Shown here piece by piece: positions 48,180 to 58,589 of a stretch of DNA of 64,000 nt. Numbering within the stretch: position 1 is the first letter of the stretch; every line of letters begins with the position of its first letter. Source of the stretch: Bos javanicus (taxonomy: Eukaryota; Chordata; Mammalia; Artiodactyla; Bovidae). Location of the stretch: contig NC_083870.1 of the NCBI RefSeq assembly GCF_032452875.1, positions 1,674,001 to 1,738,000 of the forward strand. The letters are read 5' to 3'. Made by a program: the position numbers and the translations under genes. Under the pieces are notes generated by a model. It was not told where the DNA came from. It did no database searches and saw only the letters and a list, made by a program, of their open reading frames with translations.

Positions 48180-48500
48180 CATTTTGTTGGCAAAGGGCAC
48201 TTCATTGAGTATTTCCTACGTATTAGGCACTTTGTTGAGCCCTGAGGATATGAAAATGAAAGAAGCACAGTGTAGCAGAGGAGAAGACACGACAATATAG
48301 AATGTGGACACAGGTCTTGCTTATCTGCCAGGGTAAAGGTTGTGCATACTAAATATGCTATTATCCAACCCTCACAGCCTTGAGTTAGGTAGTATAATTA
48401 ACCTCATTTTATAGTCAAGGAACCTGAGGTACAGAGAAGTTAATTAAGTGGTGCAAGGTTGCGCTGCTAGGAAAACTAAGGATGAGGATGCCGGCCTGGG
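48180..48500 (-). mobile_element. MIR relic
   Basis: CATTGAGTATTTCCTACGTATTAGGCAC, CCTCACAGCCTTGAGTTAGG and GGAACCTGAGGTACAGAG follow MIR in reverse orientation. Confidence 0.7.
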
Positions 48501-49577
48501 CAGTTGGCTTCAGTGGCTGTGCTTTTGGCCACTCTGCCACGTTGTGTGACAACCTTTCACGAGAGAGCACTAGGATGAAGGCACGCGTGGGTGGTGCTTG
48601 TGGCACAAAATTCTGAGATTTTCATTCCTTCTTTGCAGGTGAAAGCACCTACTCTCCCAATTTGTATACCTTGGGAAGGTCAACATATCCCTGAACTATT
48701 TATTAGTTTTTAACACCTTATGGTGAATTAGCTTAGACAGATGATCTTCATCAATATCGGAAGAGCCCAGCCTTGGAAAAAAAAGAAAGGAGAGCAGCAG
48801 GGAGGAGGAAAGAAAGAATACTTCTGGAGCAGGAGAGACACAGCTGTTAGGAGCAACAGGATGTGCGACTGGCAACGACTGGGGAGAGGGTGGCATCTTC
48901 TTTCCAGTCGCCCAGAACATGCCCAGTGTAGACCTATACAAAAAGTAGAAAGGGAGGTTGTTGGAAAGCTCTAGAAACCAACTTCTCCACTCCCTAGTGT
49001 TCTGATTATAGATTAGATATCCTCACCCGGTGCTTTTCCCTCATCCACTGCATAGGATGCAAAGATTCCATAGAATGTGGGTCACAGTAAGCCTATGGGA
49101 AGAGGTGAAAGGAACTGGACTTATTACAGTTTATTACAGAACTAGGAATGAGAAAGCTGGTGATTACAAACATCAGAAACCTCTGAGTTTATGATGGGAG
49201 GCTATTAAGAAGTTAAGCCAGATGTCTTTGTTGCCAGTAATGTCAGAACAAGAGGATACTCACTGAAGTCAGCGAGAAGGATTTAGATTAGCTATGGAGG
49301 ATTCCCAGTGATGGCTGTTGGCATGAAGTGCTTAAACATAGGATAAATTCTCATCTAGGATTATGGAAAATGTAAGTGTGCCTTAGGGCACAGGATTGGC
49401 CTTTAAAAATCCTTCTCAGGTTTACAAATAACATTAAATAGCACTCTATATTTGTTCAATATATTTTCCCTTTCTTTATGAGTTCTTACTCATCCATTCA
49501 TTTCAGTCTCTTCTCTCACTCACATAAAATGACTTCAACTCGCTGTTATTATGATCTTTAAAAGTGATCTATTCTTT

Positions 49578-49847
49578 TTAAATTATTTAACTTACTTACT
49601 TTTCACTGCACTGAGTCTCGGTTGCTGCTCTTGGGCTTTTCTCTAGTTGCGGTGATAAGGGCTCCTCTCTAGTTTCGGTGCATGGGCTTCTCATTGTGGC
49701 GGCTTCTCTAATTGCAGAGCATGGGTTCTAGCATGCATAGGCTTAGTTGCCCCGCCATATGTGGAATCTTCTTAGACCAGGGATTGAACTCATATCCCCT
49801 GCATGGACAGGCAGATTCTTAACCATTGGACCACCAGGGAAGCCGCT
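49578..49847 (-). mobile_element. CHR-type tRNA-derived SINE
   Basis: Reverse-oriented CHR element with its head at the right (ACCATTGGACCACCAGGGAAG). TGATCTATTCTTT at 49565-49577 and 49848-49860 is a 13-base target-site duplication. Confidence 0.92.
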
Positions 49848-49999
49848 TGATCTATTCTTTAGTATAGTCATTAGTAATTATTATTTATTTACAATAGTTC
49901 ATCCATGGTGATGGTGATGGTTTTTCTTGTGATTAATTTCTAATTAAGGATGCACCTCAACAAAAGACTATTAGATGAAAAAGTAGAAGTTGTTCAATA

Positions 50000-50021
50000 T
50001 GTATATATATATATATATATA
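50000..50021 (+). repeat. (TA)n microsatellite
   Basis: About ten alternating TA units. Confidence 0.9.
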
Positions 50022-50039
50022 GAACACACACATATGTAA

Positions 50040-50540
50040 TGTAACTGTCATATATTAAGCACTGATTATGGGTCAAGATGGAGAAGGCAATGGCACCCCA
50101 CTCCAGTACTCTTTCCTGGAAAATCCCATGGATGGAGGAGCCTGGTGGGCTGCAGTCCATGGGGTCGCTAAGAGTCGGACACAACTGAGCGACTTCACTT
50201 TCACTTTTTCACTTTCATGCATTGGAGAAGGAAATGGCAACCCACTCCAGTGTTCTTGCCTGGAGAATCCCAGGGACAGGCGAGCCTGGTGTGCTGCCGT
50301 CTATGGGATCACACACAGTCGGACATGACTGACGTGACTTAGCAGAAGCAGCAGCATGGGTCAGGAATCATTCTAAACAAAGTACACATTTCATGTTATT
50401 TAATTTTCAAACAACCCGTTTTTCAAGCAAGGACTCTGGCACAGAGAGCTTAAGTAAGTTGCTCAAGGCTACACATTTAACAGATAAAGGAACTGGAATT
50501 CCAAAGAGGCATTCTAGCTCTGAAGCCTGTGCATTTAAAC
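50040..50540 (-). mobile_element. MIR relic split by a Bov-A2
   Basis: The MIR reads TATTAAGCACTGATTATGGGTC up to 50074 and resumes at about 50358 with CAGGAATCATTCTAAACAAAG and TTTAACAGATAAAGGAACTGG. The words rejoin in consensus order once the SINE is removed. Confidence 0.75.
50075..50356 (+). mobile_element. Bov-A2 SINE inside a MIR
   Basis: A two-unit Bov-A2 with a degraded AGC tail. ATGGGTCA appears on both sides (about 50068-50075 and 50356-50363). Confidence 0.92.
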
Positions 50541-51149
50541 TCAGTGCTATGCTACCCTTACAGGCACACCGAATCTACACCGACATACAGAGCAATTCCT
50601 CCTAAGGAAGACCTGAGGGCTGATCAAAGTTACTACATACAGAAGGGCAACATAGAAATGAGTAGGAAACACAGAGATGTTGTATCCATGGGAACCCAAC
50701 CCCTAACACAGAAACCAATAAGGAGGGTTATTGCTGATGGGCCCAAGTATGGACTTGCCCACCTGAGAAACAGCATAAAAATCAGCAGTTCAAAGGGCAC
50801 CCAGACTCTATGGGAAAGAAATCCATTTACTAGAGCTTCAGCCAAATGGGCGTCTCTCACACTGCAGTTACAGGCCGACTCAGATTCAGGGGGAGGGGAC
50901 ACAGACCCCAGGTATCGATGGGGGAGAGTCAATGTCACATGGTAAGAATGTATGTGATGAGAGATGCTAGTGTGACCACACTCTTTTTCTCACCGTTTTC
51001 TTTTTTTCTGATAAACTTATATAGAATAAATGCTCCTGGGAGTACCCTCTCTCTCTTTACCTTAACTTAATCTTATTCAAATTTATCATATATAAGTGCT
51101 CCATAAATATGTATTAAATATTGAGTGAATTATCATCACAACAAAAAAG

Positions 51150-51320
51150 ATGGGGGGAAATATTTATTGAGTGTGTTCTATGTGCCAGGCATTAAGCAAA
51201 ACATTTGCATGTTATCTCATTTAATTCTCCAAACAGTTCTGAAAAGTATTAATGTCCCTTTTTCTGGATGAGAGCTGAGGCTAAGAAAAGTTCACACAAT
51301 GCCTAAAGGGAGGGGTGGGG
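51150..51320 (-). mobile_element. MIR relic
   Basis: TTATTGAGTGTGTTCTATGTGCC and TTATCTCATTTAATTCTCC are MIR words in reverse. It ends about 240 bases before GPA33 exon 2. Confidence 0.8.
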
Positions 51321-51559
51321 CTGAGGCTCAAAGCCGGGCTTTTGCCCACCACACAAGCCGCTTGACTTTATTGAGATGCTGCAGGACGGGGACAGGGTGA
51401 ACCAAGCTATACGTGTTTGTCTTCACCCAAGGCTTGGAGGAGAATAGCCGGTGTGCCATGGCCAAGATCGCAGTTGTAGTGTGTTGAGCTGTGGTTGGAG
51501 GAGATCCAGTGGATAGTGAGTGGGTATGCCATGTCATTTACTTCCTGCTTTCTTTCCAG

Positions 51560-51714
51560 TCTGGGTGACTGTCCATGGCATCTTTGTGGAAACCCCAAAG
51601 GATGTTCTTCGGGCTGCGAGGGGGAAAAATGTTACCCTTCCATGCTCCTACCAGACTTCCTCCCCCAACCGAGAAGGATTTATCCAGTGGGACAAGCTTC
51701 TAAGGAGTCATACG
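51560..51714 (+). CDS. GPA33: GPA33 coding exon 2 (V-type Ig domain, first half)
   Basis: This 155-base exon follows a strong acceptor (TGCTTTCTTTCCAG) and ends at a GTAAGG donor in phase 0. It encodes the end of the signal peptide and the first half of the V-type Ig domain, beginning WVTVHGIFVETPKDVLRAAR. The first domain cysteine is in TLPC (residue 43) and the invariant core tryptophan is in IQWDK (residue 58). It aligns without gaps to the remembered human sequence; the human mature protein starts at the residue equivalent to Ile22. The residues NVT at 38-40 form an N-glycosylation sequon where human has SVT. Exon 3 supplies the other half of the fold, so exon 2 alone cannot make a stable domain. 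Confidence 0.95.
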
Positions 51715-51776
51715 GTAAGGATCCTTAAAATGCTGGGAGCATGCATATAGGACTGAGTATGACCTGACCATAGAGC

Positions 51777-52158
51777 AGCAGTTCCCAACCTTTTTGGCAC
51801 CAGGGACCTATTTTGTGAAAGACTATTTTTCCAGGGACTGCGGGGTGGGAGGTGGTTTGGGGATGACTCAAGACATTACATTTATTGTGCACTTTATTTG
51901 TATTATTATTAAATTCTGATATACAATGAAATAATTATACAACTCATCATCATGAGAATCAGTGGAAGCCCTGAGCTTATTTTCCAGAAACTGATCTGAC
52001 AGAAGGCAGAGCTCAGGTGGTAATGCGAGTGATGGGAGCAGCTGTACACACAGATGAAGCTTTGCTCGCTTGCCTGCCTCTCATCTCCTGCTGTGTGGCC
52101 CGGCTCCTCACAGGCCAAGGACCAGTACCGGCCTGTGACCTGGAGGCTGGGGACTCCT
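51777..52158. mobile_element. hAT-like non-autonomous DNA transposon relic
   Basis: The left end CAGCAGTTCCCAACC and the reverse of the right end (CAGGAGTCCCCAGCC) are imperfect inverted repeats, matching at 12 of 15 bases. The interior (GGCACCAGGGACC, GGTAATGCGAG, GATGAAGCTTTGCTCGC) resembles a widespread old mammalian hAT family whose name I cannot fix. Confidence 0.65.
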
Positions 52159-52439
52159 GTCTTAGATGACATGCACTACAAAACCTTTCAATACAAGTTA
52201 GACAGACTAAACCTCGTTAATGCCCGGGCTGGGCTGGGTGGGGAAGGAGCAGTGAATGTTGGACCCAGGGAGGGCTGTACTGTGCCATCTCTAGTTTGAA
52301 AGAGTTACCTTCCCTCAAACATCTTTCTCTCGTCCAGTCTCAAGGGACCTTTACTGTATTATTTGAGTCAGTCATCACTTTTGATTAACACAGAGCTCTC
52401 CCAGAGACCAAATTTTGTTGTAGCTTTTTTTCCTTCCTG

Positions 52440-52850
52440 CTTGGGTTCTTTCAGGGAGTATGGGGAGATTTTATTTTCTATTTTGGAATAGATAGTAATC
52501 CTATGGTCCAAAAATTAAAACATCATGAAGAAGTACATTGATAAGTCTCATTCCCATCCTTGCCACTCTTGTCCCATCCCTTCCCCAGTTTCCATACCCT
52601 AATCCCCTTATCTCCCCTTTCTCCCAGACAAGGCTAATTTTCACTGCTACTGGTTCTTTGGGGGCCGCATTTACTCTAATTTATTGGTATTTCTGCCACA
52701 ATCATTTGGTACTGTGAATACCACTTTTGGCTAAGATCTGGTTTCTTGTGTTTCCTTCCAATGGTTCTTTATGCCAGTTCAGAAAATGTATATATTCATA
52801 TACACGAAAATACATCTGCTTTCCACTCTAGAATCCCAGTCCCCTATTCC
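52440..52850. mobile_element. Old L1 3'-region fragment, left part
   Basis: GGTCCAAAAATTAAAACATC and CTTCCCCAGTTTCCATACCC have the character of old L1 3' sequence. It probably continues at 53765 beyond a SINE and a BovB. Confidence 0.5.
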
Positions 52851-52859
52851 CCTCACTAG

Positions 52860-52861
<2 letters not shown>

Positions 52862-52895
<34 letters not shown>
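52862..52895 (+). repeat. (GT)n microsatellite
   Basis: About 17 GT units at the 3' tail side of the adjacent reverse-oriented SINE. Confidence 0.95.
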
Positions 52896-52902
<7 letters not shown>

Positions 52903-53136
52903 TATGAGTGTGTGAGTGTGTGTGCTCAGTAGTGTCCAACTCTTTGCAACCCCATGGACTGGAGCCTGGCAGGCTCCTCGTCCGTGGAATTTTCCAGGCA
53001 AGAATGCTGAAGTGCGTTGCCATTTCCTACTCCAGTGGATCTCCCCAACCCAGGGGTAGAACCTGGTCTCTTACATCTTCTGCATCATCAGGTGGATTAT
53101 CGGTGGGATTCTTCCCACTGCAGTACCTGGGAAGCC
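52863..53136 (-). mobile_element. Bov-tA SINE with AC tail
   Basis: Reverse-oriented SINE whose 3' tail is the GT/AC run. CACTAGAGG at 52854-52862 and 53137-53145 is a 9-base target-site duplication that encloses the microsatellite. Confidence 0.88.
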
Positions 53137-53188
53137 CACTAGAGGCAGCCGCTATTCCCAGGTTTTGGGGTGGCCTTCTCCTGCTCCA

Positions 53189-53762
53189 AAGTCACTGCAG
53201 ACGGTGACTGCAGCCATGAGATTAAAAGACGCTTACTCCTTGGAAGGAAAGTTATGACCAACCTGGATAGCATATTCAAAAGCAGAGACATCACTTTGCC
53301 AACAAAGGTTTGTCTAGTCAAGGCTATGGTTTTTCCAGTGGTCATGTATGAGAGTTGGACTGTGAAGAAGGCTGAGTGCCGAAGAATTGATGCTTTTGAA
53401 CTGTGGTGTTGGAGAAGACTCTTGAGAGTCCCTTGGACTGCAAGGAGATCCAACCAGTCCATTCTGAAGGAGATCAGCTCTGGGATTTCTTTGGAAGGAA
53501 TGATGCTAAAGCTGAAACTCCAGTACTTTGGCCACCTCATGTGAAGAGTTGACTCATTGGAAAAGACTCTGATGCTGGGAGGGATTGGGGGCAGGAGGAG
53601 AAGGGTATGACAGAGGATGAGATGGCTGGATGGCATCACTGACTCGATGGACGTGAGTCTGAGTGAACTCCGGGAGTTGGTGATGGACAGGGAGGCCTGG
53701 TGTGCTGTGATTCATGGGGTCGCAAAGAGTCGGACAGGACTGAGCGACTGATGTGATCTGAT
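53189..53762 (+). mobile_element. BovB 3' fragment
   Basis: A plus-oriented BovB 3' end. It encodes GDCSHEIKRRLLLGRKVM and a LELWCWRRLLRVPW-like region and ends in a GATCT-type pentamer tract (TGATCTGATCTGATCTG). Confidence 0.93.
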
Positions 53763-53764
53763 CT

Positions 53765-54330
53765 GATCTGTAGATGCATCACATGTAAACATAGGCATAT
53801 ATTTACATATGAACTTACATATGAATATGTAAGTTTCTATAAACTTCATGCACACTGTCCTCCACTTGGATTTTTTCCTCTTAATATACTTTGGAGCTCT
53901 TTCCATATGTCAGTGCATTTATATTTATCTTTTTTTAAAAAATTCATATTATATATTTCATTTTATGAATGCTCTATATGTACCAATGATGGACATTTGT
54001 TTTACTCCCTATATTTTGCTACTACAAATAATATTGCAATAAATATCCATATATGCATGTCTCTAGGTATATATTTATAATTACTATTGTAATTGTTTAT
54101 ACATATGTATTCATATATAAGATAAATTATTTTAAAATGGAACTTTGGGGTCAAAAGCTATATGAATTTAAAATTTTGATAAATGTCAAGTTGCCTTCTT
54201 TGTATGTCAGACCAATTTTCAGGTTCACCAACAGTGCAGGCACTTATTTCTCTAATTCAGACTATTCTCAAACTATCTGATATTTGTGAATTTGATGAGT
54301 GGGAAAATATCTCATTATTGATGAAATTCA
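53765..54330 (-). mobile_element. Old L1 fragment
   Basis: CTACAAATAATATTGCAATAAATATC and CTCTAGGTATATATTTATA are antisense L1 end words. It is AT-rich and diverged. Confidence 0.6.
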
Positions 54331-54379
54331 CATTTCTTTAACTGTAAGGAGAGGGACATCTATTCACAAGTTTTTTGGG

Positions 54380-54520
54380 TTTAATTTTCTTTTTTTTTTT
54401 GCTACACCAAGTGGCATATGGGATCTTAGTTCCCTAACCAAGGATCAAACCCTCACCCCCTGCCGTGGAAACAGTCTTAACCACTGACCACCAGAAAAGT
54501 CCTTATTCATCAATTTTAAA
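54380..54520 (-). mobile_element. CHR-like SINE fragment
   Basis: TTGCTACACCAAGTGGCATATGGGATCTTAG-like order, then CCACTGACCACCAGAAAAG, resembles the head side of a reverse CHR element. The call is weak and the element partial. Confidence 0.5.
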
Positions 54521-54957
54521 GTTACTTCTACTTTTAAAGTGCAAACATGTTTAGCATTAGATCCCCAGCTATTCAGAGAGAAAGCATTAAGCTTTTCCCT
54601 GACAGAGAAGAAGGGATGACCCAAGACACCCAAGTCCTAGAGCAGCAGGGCTGAGGAGAAAGGAGAGTAATTCTTGGCCTGAGGCACCTTACTCTCTGTT
54701 GCCCAAGGGACCCTGATGGGCCAGAGTACCTGTCCTATCTGTTTCCAGAATACCAGGAAAAAAACCTAGAGAAGGCAGCTGCTGCCATTAGCTTGCAGAA
54801 ACTGAAGACATGTTCTCTCAGCAAACCAGATGTTAGGTCTCTGCCAGGCACCTAACAAAGATAAATTTACCTCTTTTGAGATAAATACTAAAGATCTTAT
54901 GTTGACTGATCCCTTACTTCCTAAAGGATTTGAGGCAATCACGTTGAGAGCAAGTAA

Positions 54958-55460
54958 GTTCAGTTTAGTTCAGTCGTTCAGTTGTGTCCAGCTCTTTGCG
55001 ACCCCATCGACTGCAGCACACCAGGCTTCCCTGTCCATCACCAACTCCCAGAGCTTGCTCAAACTCATGTCCATCGAGTTGTTGATGCCATCCAACCATC
55101 TCATCCTCTGTCAGCCCCTTCTCTTCCTGCCTTCAATCTTTCCCAGCATAGGGTCTTTTCTAATGATTCAGTTCTTCTCATCAGCTGTTCAAAGTATTGG
55201 AGCTTCAGCATCAGTCTTTCCAATGAACACCCAGGACTGATCTCCTTTAGAGTGGACTGGTTGGATCTCCTTGCAGTCCAAGGGACTCTCAAGAGTCTTC
55301 TCCAACACCACAGTTCAAAAGCACCAATTCTTCAGTGCTCAGCTTTCTTTATGGTTCACCTTGCACATCCATACATGACCCACTGGAAAAACCATAGCCT
55401 TGACTAGACAGACATTTGTAGGCAAAGTAATGACTCTGCTTTTTAACATGCTGTCTAGGT
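54958..55460 (-). mobile_element. BovB 3' fragment
   Basis: Reverse-oriented BovB 3' end starting with TTCAGTTTAGTTCAGTCG and running to GCTGTCTAGGT. No target-site duplication was recognised. Confidence 0.92.
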
Positions 55461-56279
55461 GTGAGAATACTCTGTGAGTTCTGTCACAGCCCTATTTTTA
55501 ATTTTAATTTGCTGTTACTTGATAACAAGTAAGAGTGCAGAGAAAAGGATTACATCTATGCCCTCAAGGAGGTTATTGTGACAGGTACTAGCAAGAGTGG
55601 GAGATGACATGGGGGAGAGTCAAGAAAGGGGAAGCCTTAGGATAGCTGTAACCAGTAGGTCAGAAAAAAAGTTGAACTGAGAAAGACCAACATCCATGCA
55701 CTCATCCACAGCTCAAGACAGGTCCTCATCTCTTGCTTTCTTGTTCCTCCCTGTCTCAGCCAAGTTTCCTGAGAGTCATCTGTTCCTACCAGAGCTGTGG
55801 CATGTGACCGGGTGAATTATGCATCTGGGTACCCAGCCCAGGGGACCTGATCACCATTAGCTTGGCACAGATGTGTCTGTCCAACAACTAGAGTATCTTT
55901 TCCTGATTTGCATAAAGAGTACATGCAGACCTCAGACCTGACTCTTTTCCCTACCCAGCATGGTCTGCCTTCCTCCCCTAACACTCCACCAAAATCACCA
56001 GCAACTTCTCTTTTGTTAAATTTAATGTACTGATTCTGTCCTCATCTTATTTCATTTCTCCCTAGCTTTTCTAATGATCAGCCACTTCCCCCATCTCAGA
56101 ATCTCTCTCTCTTGGCTTTCTGATAGTCTTATCTTGGCTTCCACTCTTATCTCTCTGACCTCTCCCTGACTTTCTCAATTAAGTAGCTTGGGGGCTTGCC
56201 ATTTCTCTACTTGCTTACCTGAGGTGGCTTCATTAAGCCCATGGCTCAATGCCATTTGCTTTTCGTATATTATCTACTT

Positions 56280-56380
56280 CAATCCTCACAAAAATCCTAT
56301 GATACAAGTGTTATTATCATTATCTCCACTTTGTAGAAGAAGAAAGAGACTCATAAAGGAGTCAAATATTTCACTCAGTT
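56280..56380 (-). mobile_element. MIR relic, left part
   Basis: ATCCTCACAAAAATCCTATG and TTATCTCCACTTTGTAGAAG are MIR words in reverse. It breaks at the BovB tail and resumes at 58135. Confidence 0.8.
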
Positions 56381-58125
56381 CAGTTCAGTTCAGTTGCTCA
56401 GTTGTGTCTGACTCTTTGTGACCCCATGGACTACAGCACACCAGGCTTCCCATCACCAGCTCCTGGAGCTTGTTCAAACTCATGTCCATTGAGTCAGTGA
56501 TGCCATCCAACCATCTCATCCTCTGTCGTCCCCTTCTCCTCCCACTTTCAGTTTTTCCCAGCATCAGGGTCTTTTCAAATAAATCAGCTCTTCACATCAG
56601 GTGGCCAAATTATTGGAGTTTCAGCTTCAACATCAGTCCTTCCAATGAATATTAGGACTTCAGAACATTTCTTTTAGGATTGACTGGTTGGATCTCCTTG
56701 CAGTCCAAGGACTCTCAAGAGTCTTCTCCAACACCACAGTTCAAAAGCATCAATTCTTTGGTGCTCAACCATCTTTATAGTCCAACTCTCACATCCATAC
56801 ATGACTACTAGAAAAACCATAGCTTTGACTAGACAGACCTTTGTCAGCAAAATAATGTCTCTGTTTTTTAATAAACTGTCTGGGTTGGTCATAGCTTTTT
56901 TTCCAAGGAGCAAGAATCTTTTAATTTCATGGCTGCAGTCACCATCTGCAGTGATTTTGGAGCCCCCCAAAATAAAGTCTCTCAGGGTTTCCATTGTTTC
57001 CCTATCTATTTGCCATAAAGTGATGGGACCAGATGCCATGATCTTAGTTTTCTGAATGTTGAGTTTTAAGCTGACTTTTTCACTATCCTCTTTCACTTTC
57101 ATCAAGAGACTTTTTAGTTCCTCTTTACTTTCTGACTTAAGGGTGGTGTCATCTGCATATCTGAGGTTATTGATATTTCTCCCAGCAATCTTGATTCCAG
57201 CTTGTGCTTCTTCCAGCCCAGCATTTCTCATGATGTACTCTGCATATAAGTTAAATAAGCAGGGTGACAATATACAGCCTTGACATACTCCTTTCCCTAT
57301 TTGTGAGCCAGTCTACTGTTCCATGTCTAGTACAATCTGTTGCTTCTTGACCTGCATATAGATTTCTCAGGAGTCAGGTCAGGTGGTCTAGTATTCCCAT
57401 CTCTTGAAGAATTTTCCACACTTTGTTGTGGTCCACACAGTCAAATGCTTTAGTGTAGTCAGTAAAGCAGAAGTAGTTGTTTTCCTGGAATTCTCTTGCT
57501 TTTTTGATGACCCAACAAATTTTGGCAATTTGATTTCTGGTTTCTCTGCCTTTTCTAAATCCATCTTGAACATCTGGAAGTTCACAGTTCATGTACTGTT
57601 GAAACCTGACTTGGAGAATTTTGAGCTTTACTTTGCTACCGTGTGAGATGAGTGCAATTGTGCGGTAGTTTGAGCATTCTTTGGCATTGCCTTTCTTTGA
57701 GACTGAATTGAAAACTGACCTTTTCCAGTCCTGTGGCCATTGCCGAGTTTTCCAAATTTGCTAGCATATTGAGTGCAGCATTTTAGCAGCAGCATCTTTT
57801 ACGATTTGAAATAGCTCAACTGGAATTCTGTCACCTCCACTAGCTTTGTTTGTAGTGATGCTTCCTAAGGTCCATTTGGCTTTGCATTCCAAGATGTCTG
57901 GCTCTAGGTGAGTGATCACACCATCATGGTTATCTGGGTCATGAAGGTCTTTTTTTGTATAGTCCTTTTGTGTATTCTTGCCACCTCTTCTTATTATCTT
58001 CTCCTTCTGTTAGGTCCATACCATTTCTGTCCTTTATTGTGCCCATCTTTGCATGAAATGCTCCCTTGATATCTCTAATTTTCTTGAAGAGCTCTCTAGT
58101 CTTTCCCATTCTATTGTTTTCCTCT
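56381..58125 (-). mobile_element. BovB LINE, 5'-truncated, inside a MIR
   Basis: A reverse-oriented BovB from its tail (CAGTTCAGTTCAGTTCAG) through the C-terminus and RT (RYADDT in 56674-57270; motif A FTDYTKAFDCVDH in 57374-57592) to a truncation near 58125. AATATTTCACTCA on the left and AATATTTTGCTCA on the right are a decayed target-site duplication. Confidence 0.93.
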
Positions 58126-58210
58126 AATATTTTGCTCAAGATCATACAACTACTAAGTGGCAGAGCTGGGATTTGAATTGAGGCTGTCTGGCTCAAAAGT
58201 AGTGATCTTA
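58126..58210 (-). mobile_element. MIR relic, right part
   Basis: GCTCAAGATCATACAACTACTAAG and GGCAGAGCTGGGATTTGAA complete the MIR begun at 56280. Confidence 0.85.
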
Positions 58211-58462
58211 GCTAGTACCATGTTTTATTTGATAAATGATGAGTATATTGATGAATAAACAAATTCCAAAGGTAAGAGTCAAATAAATAAAGGGGGGTTG
58301 CAAGCCATGGATGACTGCCCCACACAATGCCTGGACATCTTATATACTCAATTAATATTGGTTGACTAAAGGTTTGAGAACAGAACTAAAATGGAGTAAG
58401 TAAGAGGTGCCATAGGTTACAAGAGGTGAAAGCCTCTGGTATGAAGTGCCTACCTGCCCTGG

Positions 58463-58482
58463 GTTTTTTTTTTTTTTTTTGG
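58463..58482 (+). repeat. Poly-T run
   Basis: A T homopolymer of about 18-20 bases, 100 bases before the L1 tail. Confidence 0.7.
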
Positions 58483-58589
58483 TTGTGAATTAACTTTTAT
58501 TTTGGGACATTACTAAGGACTTTAGCCTGGGAGACAGCCTCACAGATAACTCTGAGGAACTGCTTTGTTCTTTTTTTTTCTGTCTAAAT

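Larger units (their letters stand above)
34930..51559 (+). other. GPA33: GPA33 intron 1
   Basis: This is the 16.6 kb intron between the signal-peptide exon and the first Ig exon, phase 1, GT-AG. It holds several SINEs, including an inverted Bov-A2 pair, a BovB 3' fragment, MER5-like and MIR relics, L2 and microsatellites, all listed separately. I recognised no additional coding exon. Confidence 0.85.

Noticed and set aside
50529..50945. 138-codon plus-strand frame
   Set aside because: No start context, family or splice signals; its beginning overlaps a MIR relic.
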